This document shows, piece by piece, positions 61,998-64,000 of a stretch of DNA of 64,000 nucleotides. How positions within the stretch are numbered: position 1 is the stretch's first letter; each line of letters opens with the position of its first letter. The DNA is from Mansonella perstans (lineage: Eukaryota > Nematoda > Chromadorea > Rhabditida > Onchocercidae), in contig JBAMDO010000269.1 of assembly GCA_037074765.1 (NCBI GenBank), positions 1-64,000 of the forward strand, given 5' to 3'. The notes under the pieces were generated by a model. The model was given only the letters and a program-made list of their open reading frames with translations. It ran no database searches and was not told the origin of the DNA. Position numbers and translations under genes: made by a program.

Positions 61998-63077
61998 AAT
62001 GTAACACAGTCTGGAAAAAAAAAAAAAAACAAATTTTTATTTAAAATTGCATGAATGAGAAAATAGAAAATGGCTATTTTCAAATTTCAATCACTTCATA
62101 AATAAAGATTTTAAAATGTCACTTTTCAAAAAAGTGACATCTTTAATCCCTTTAACCGCGAAGAATTCATTTGCTGCACCCAAAATGTGATTGATAAAAC
62201 TATAAAAAAAAGTTTTTTGATATTGATTCAATATCGCAATTATTGATAGATCGAATTTTTGAATGATTTTTAGCTTGTTGCTATTTATAAAAATTATATA
62301 TTTCAACTAAAGTAACAAAAAATTATGAAAAGAAATCCGCCAAATGATGAAGTATTTCTATCATTTGCTTTCAGAGTTTACTGCAATGAAAACATGAAAT
62401 CGAAATGCAATTCATTCCGCAATATAAACTTGTATAATTCACACCGATTAATTTCCCTACATAATTATACAATTATGCATTAAGAAAAAATGCAAATTTC
62501 AATGACGAATTCTTCGTCTGTGATATAACAAAAAAGCATTTTAAAAGAGAAACAGCCTGGGAAACATAAAAATTACAACATTCAATGATAATAATTTATT
62601 GAAATCTTCCAAATTTATTGCATAAAAGACGCATATCAAATATCAATGGATAATTGTTCGAAAATTAAATATTTCTACCTTTTGAAATTAAAATATTTGA
62701 TCAATACCTATTCCATATAATTGGCATAAGATTCCTCATTAAGTTGCTTAACAATATTCTTTAAATTAAAGATATTTAATCAATACATATTCTGAATATG
62801 ATTGGCATAGGATTCTTGATTTAACTGCTTAATAAATGCATTTTGAAAAATATGCAACATTTCTTCTGCAGTCTATTTTATAAAATCACTTTTTAAAACT
62901 CCCATTCAAATTCTCCAACTCAACCCTTTTATTCGGAAATTTACTCGATTTTTTTTTTGTAAGCAGCATGTGATACATACAATATAAAAATAATGTTACT
63001 ATAAGGATGAGCAAATATATAGCCCAAAAAAAAAAATGTATATATATAACAAATATATAAGTATAACATTCATAGCA
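61998..63077. other. 1.1 kb intergenic region with a short hairpin
   Basis: AT-rich sequence between LIAS (3' end) and the gene above (5' end). It contains the inverted repeat at 62116-62140 and no recognisable gene. Confidence 0.6.
62116..62140. repeat. inverted repeat: 11 bp arms, 3 base loop
   Basis: ATGTCACTTTT and AAAAGTGACAT flank CAA. It lies about 120 bases upstream of the minus-strand start codon at 61997, hence in the promoter or outron of that gene. Confidence 0.85.
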
Positions 63078-64000
63078 CTAATTTTGCTGAACACTTTGTT
63101 TACGATTCTTCACAACGTTACTCAAAAAATATTCACCGGCCTGAAAAAAAGGTTAAAGTTGAAGCACATTTTTTTTATAATTTATAGATTATAAATTCCT
63201 CTAAATAAAGATAAAATATAATATGGAATTCCAGTGAATTATAAAATTTAAAAAAATTACTTTATAAGATGATCGAACGAGAGGACCGCTTGCTGTATAC
63301 AAAAATCCCATTTCATCTCCTACTTTTTGCCATTCCTCAAATTTTTCTGGAGTAATCCACTCTTTTACCAATAAATGTCTTTTGGTAGGCTGCATGTATT
63401 GACCCAACGTAAGTGCGTCTACACCTATAAATCAAACATAAGTTCATATTCACATAATTTTTTGTATTTTTTTAAAATGTAAGATACAGAAGCGAAATTT
63501 ATAAAATCATCTCTTTCAAGAAGTTTGTAAGACTTATTTATTATGCACACTCCACTCTTTTTGCCAGAACTCTACTAAAAGCTTAGTCTTTGCTATAGAT
63601 AAGGAAATTTCGTTATGCCTCGGAAAGTATAAGAAGTTTGCTATATTTAAGACATATTCCCATCTATAATAATGCAACCGTTGGGAATCCTAACACAACA
63701 AGCTATGCAACATTCATTAATAGACAATATCGAAGCAGGGCAAGTTCGAGATTTGAATTAAGAAACTAATTTTTACTCCATAGCAAGACTTCTTATTTGG
63801 TATATAAAATTTTGCATTCTTATTCAAATTATCAATAATCCAGATGTTTATCTGAGAGAAAAAAACAATCCTTACCGATTTCACGTAAGTCATGTAATGT
63901 TACCAGAATTTCTTCATCTGTCTCGCCCAAACCAAGCATTAAGGAGGTTTTTGTAACAATATTTTTACGAAACTGGAAATTTTAAGAACATAAAAAACGT
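63078..64000 (-). CDS. lias-1: lipoyl synthase, mitochondrial (LIAS), 3' part only
   Basis: Radical-SAM iron-sulfur enzyme that inserts two sulfurs into octanoyl groups on lipoate-dependent proteins in mitochondria. The window holds the last three exons on the minus strand: 63972-63876, 63424-63261 and 63140-63078; the upstream exons, including the Cys clusters and the CxxxCxxC radical-SAM motif, lie beyond position 64000. The visible sequence is [56 protein letters not shown], then [20 protein letters not shown]. The RSSYK motif carries the conserved serine that ligates the auxiliary [4Fe-4S] cluster. The end ...[13 protein letters not shown] is of normal length. The feature is cut by the window edge. 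Confidence 0.95.

Overview
The window is nuclear DNA of an animal with strongly A+T-rich sequence, many introns of tens to hundreds of bases, and 3' splice sites of the TTTTCAG type. Encoded proteins are clear metazoan orthologues, often of worm-like compactness. Several first coding exons follow a bare TTTCAG or TTGCAG site only 2 to 20 bases before the ATG, as expected of spliced-leader trans-splicing. This points to a nematode; the base composition and long low-complexity tracts suggest a spirurid or filarial species, but that last step is inference.

Layout. Positions 1 to about 21.2 kb hold no gene I can support: only AT-rich sequence, (GT)n and (ATT/ATC)n microsatellites, decayed tandem repeats, a perfect hairpin and a few GC- or E-box-containing islets. 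From 21.27 to 29.46 kb (+) lies a twelve-exon Prospero-type homeobox gene (pros-1/ceh-26 type), to which the upstream desert probably belongs as regulatory DNA. A second gene-free stretch runs to 33.7 kb. Then a compact block on the + strand carries a GALNT11-like mucin-type O-glycosyltransferase (33.72-38.96), the translation reinitiation factor DENR (40.36-42.02), elongin B (about 43.5-44.83) and the ribosome-biogenesis pseudohelicase UTP25 (45.48-49.44). A three-exon ATX1/Atox1-like copper chaperone sits on the - strand (50.03-50.84). It is divergent from a tight + strand pair, a CDK2AP1-like chromatin protein and the diphthamide enzyme DPH7, whose coding regions are only 70 bases apart and look like an operon (51.82-54.21).

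The last 9 kb is on the - strand: RGP1, a subunit of the Rab6 exchange factor (55.0-57.87); an unrecognised 306-residue protein with what looks like two tandem cold-shock/OB-like domains (59.27-62.0); and the 3' half of lipoyl synthase LIAS (63.08 to the window end). The genes are mostly housekeeping and unrelated in pathway (translation, ribosome assembly, ubiquitin ligase, Golgi glycosylation and traffic, copper and lipoate metabolism), except for the developmental regulator in its large territory.

All exon boundaries were worked out by hand from reading frame, splice sites and remembered family sequences; no search was run.
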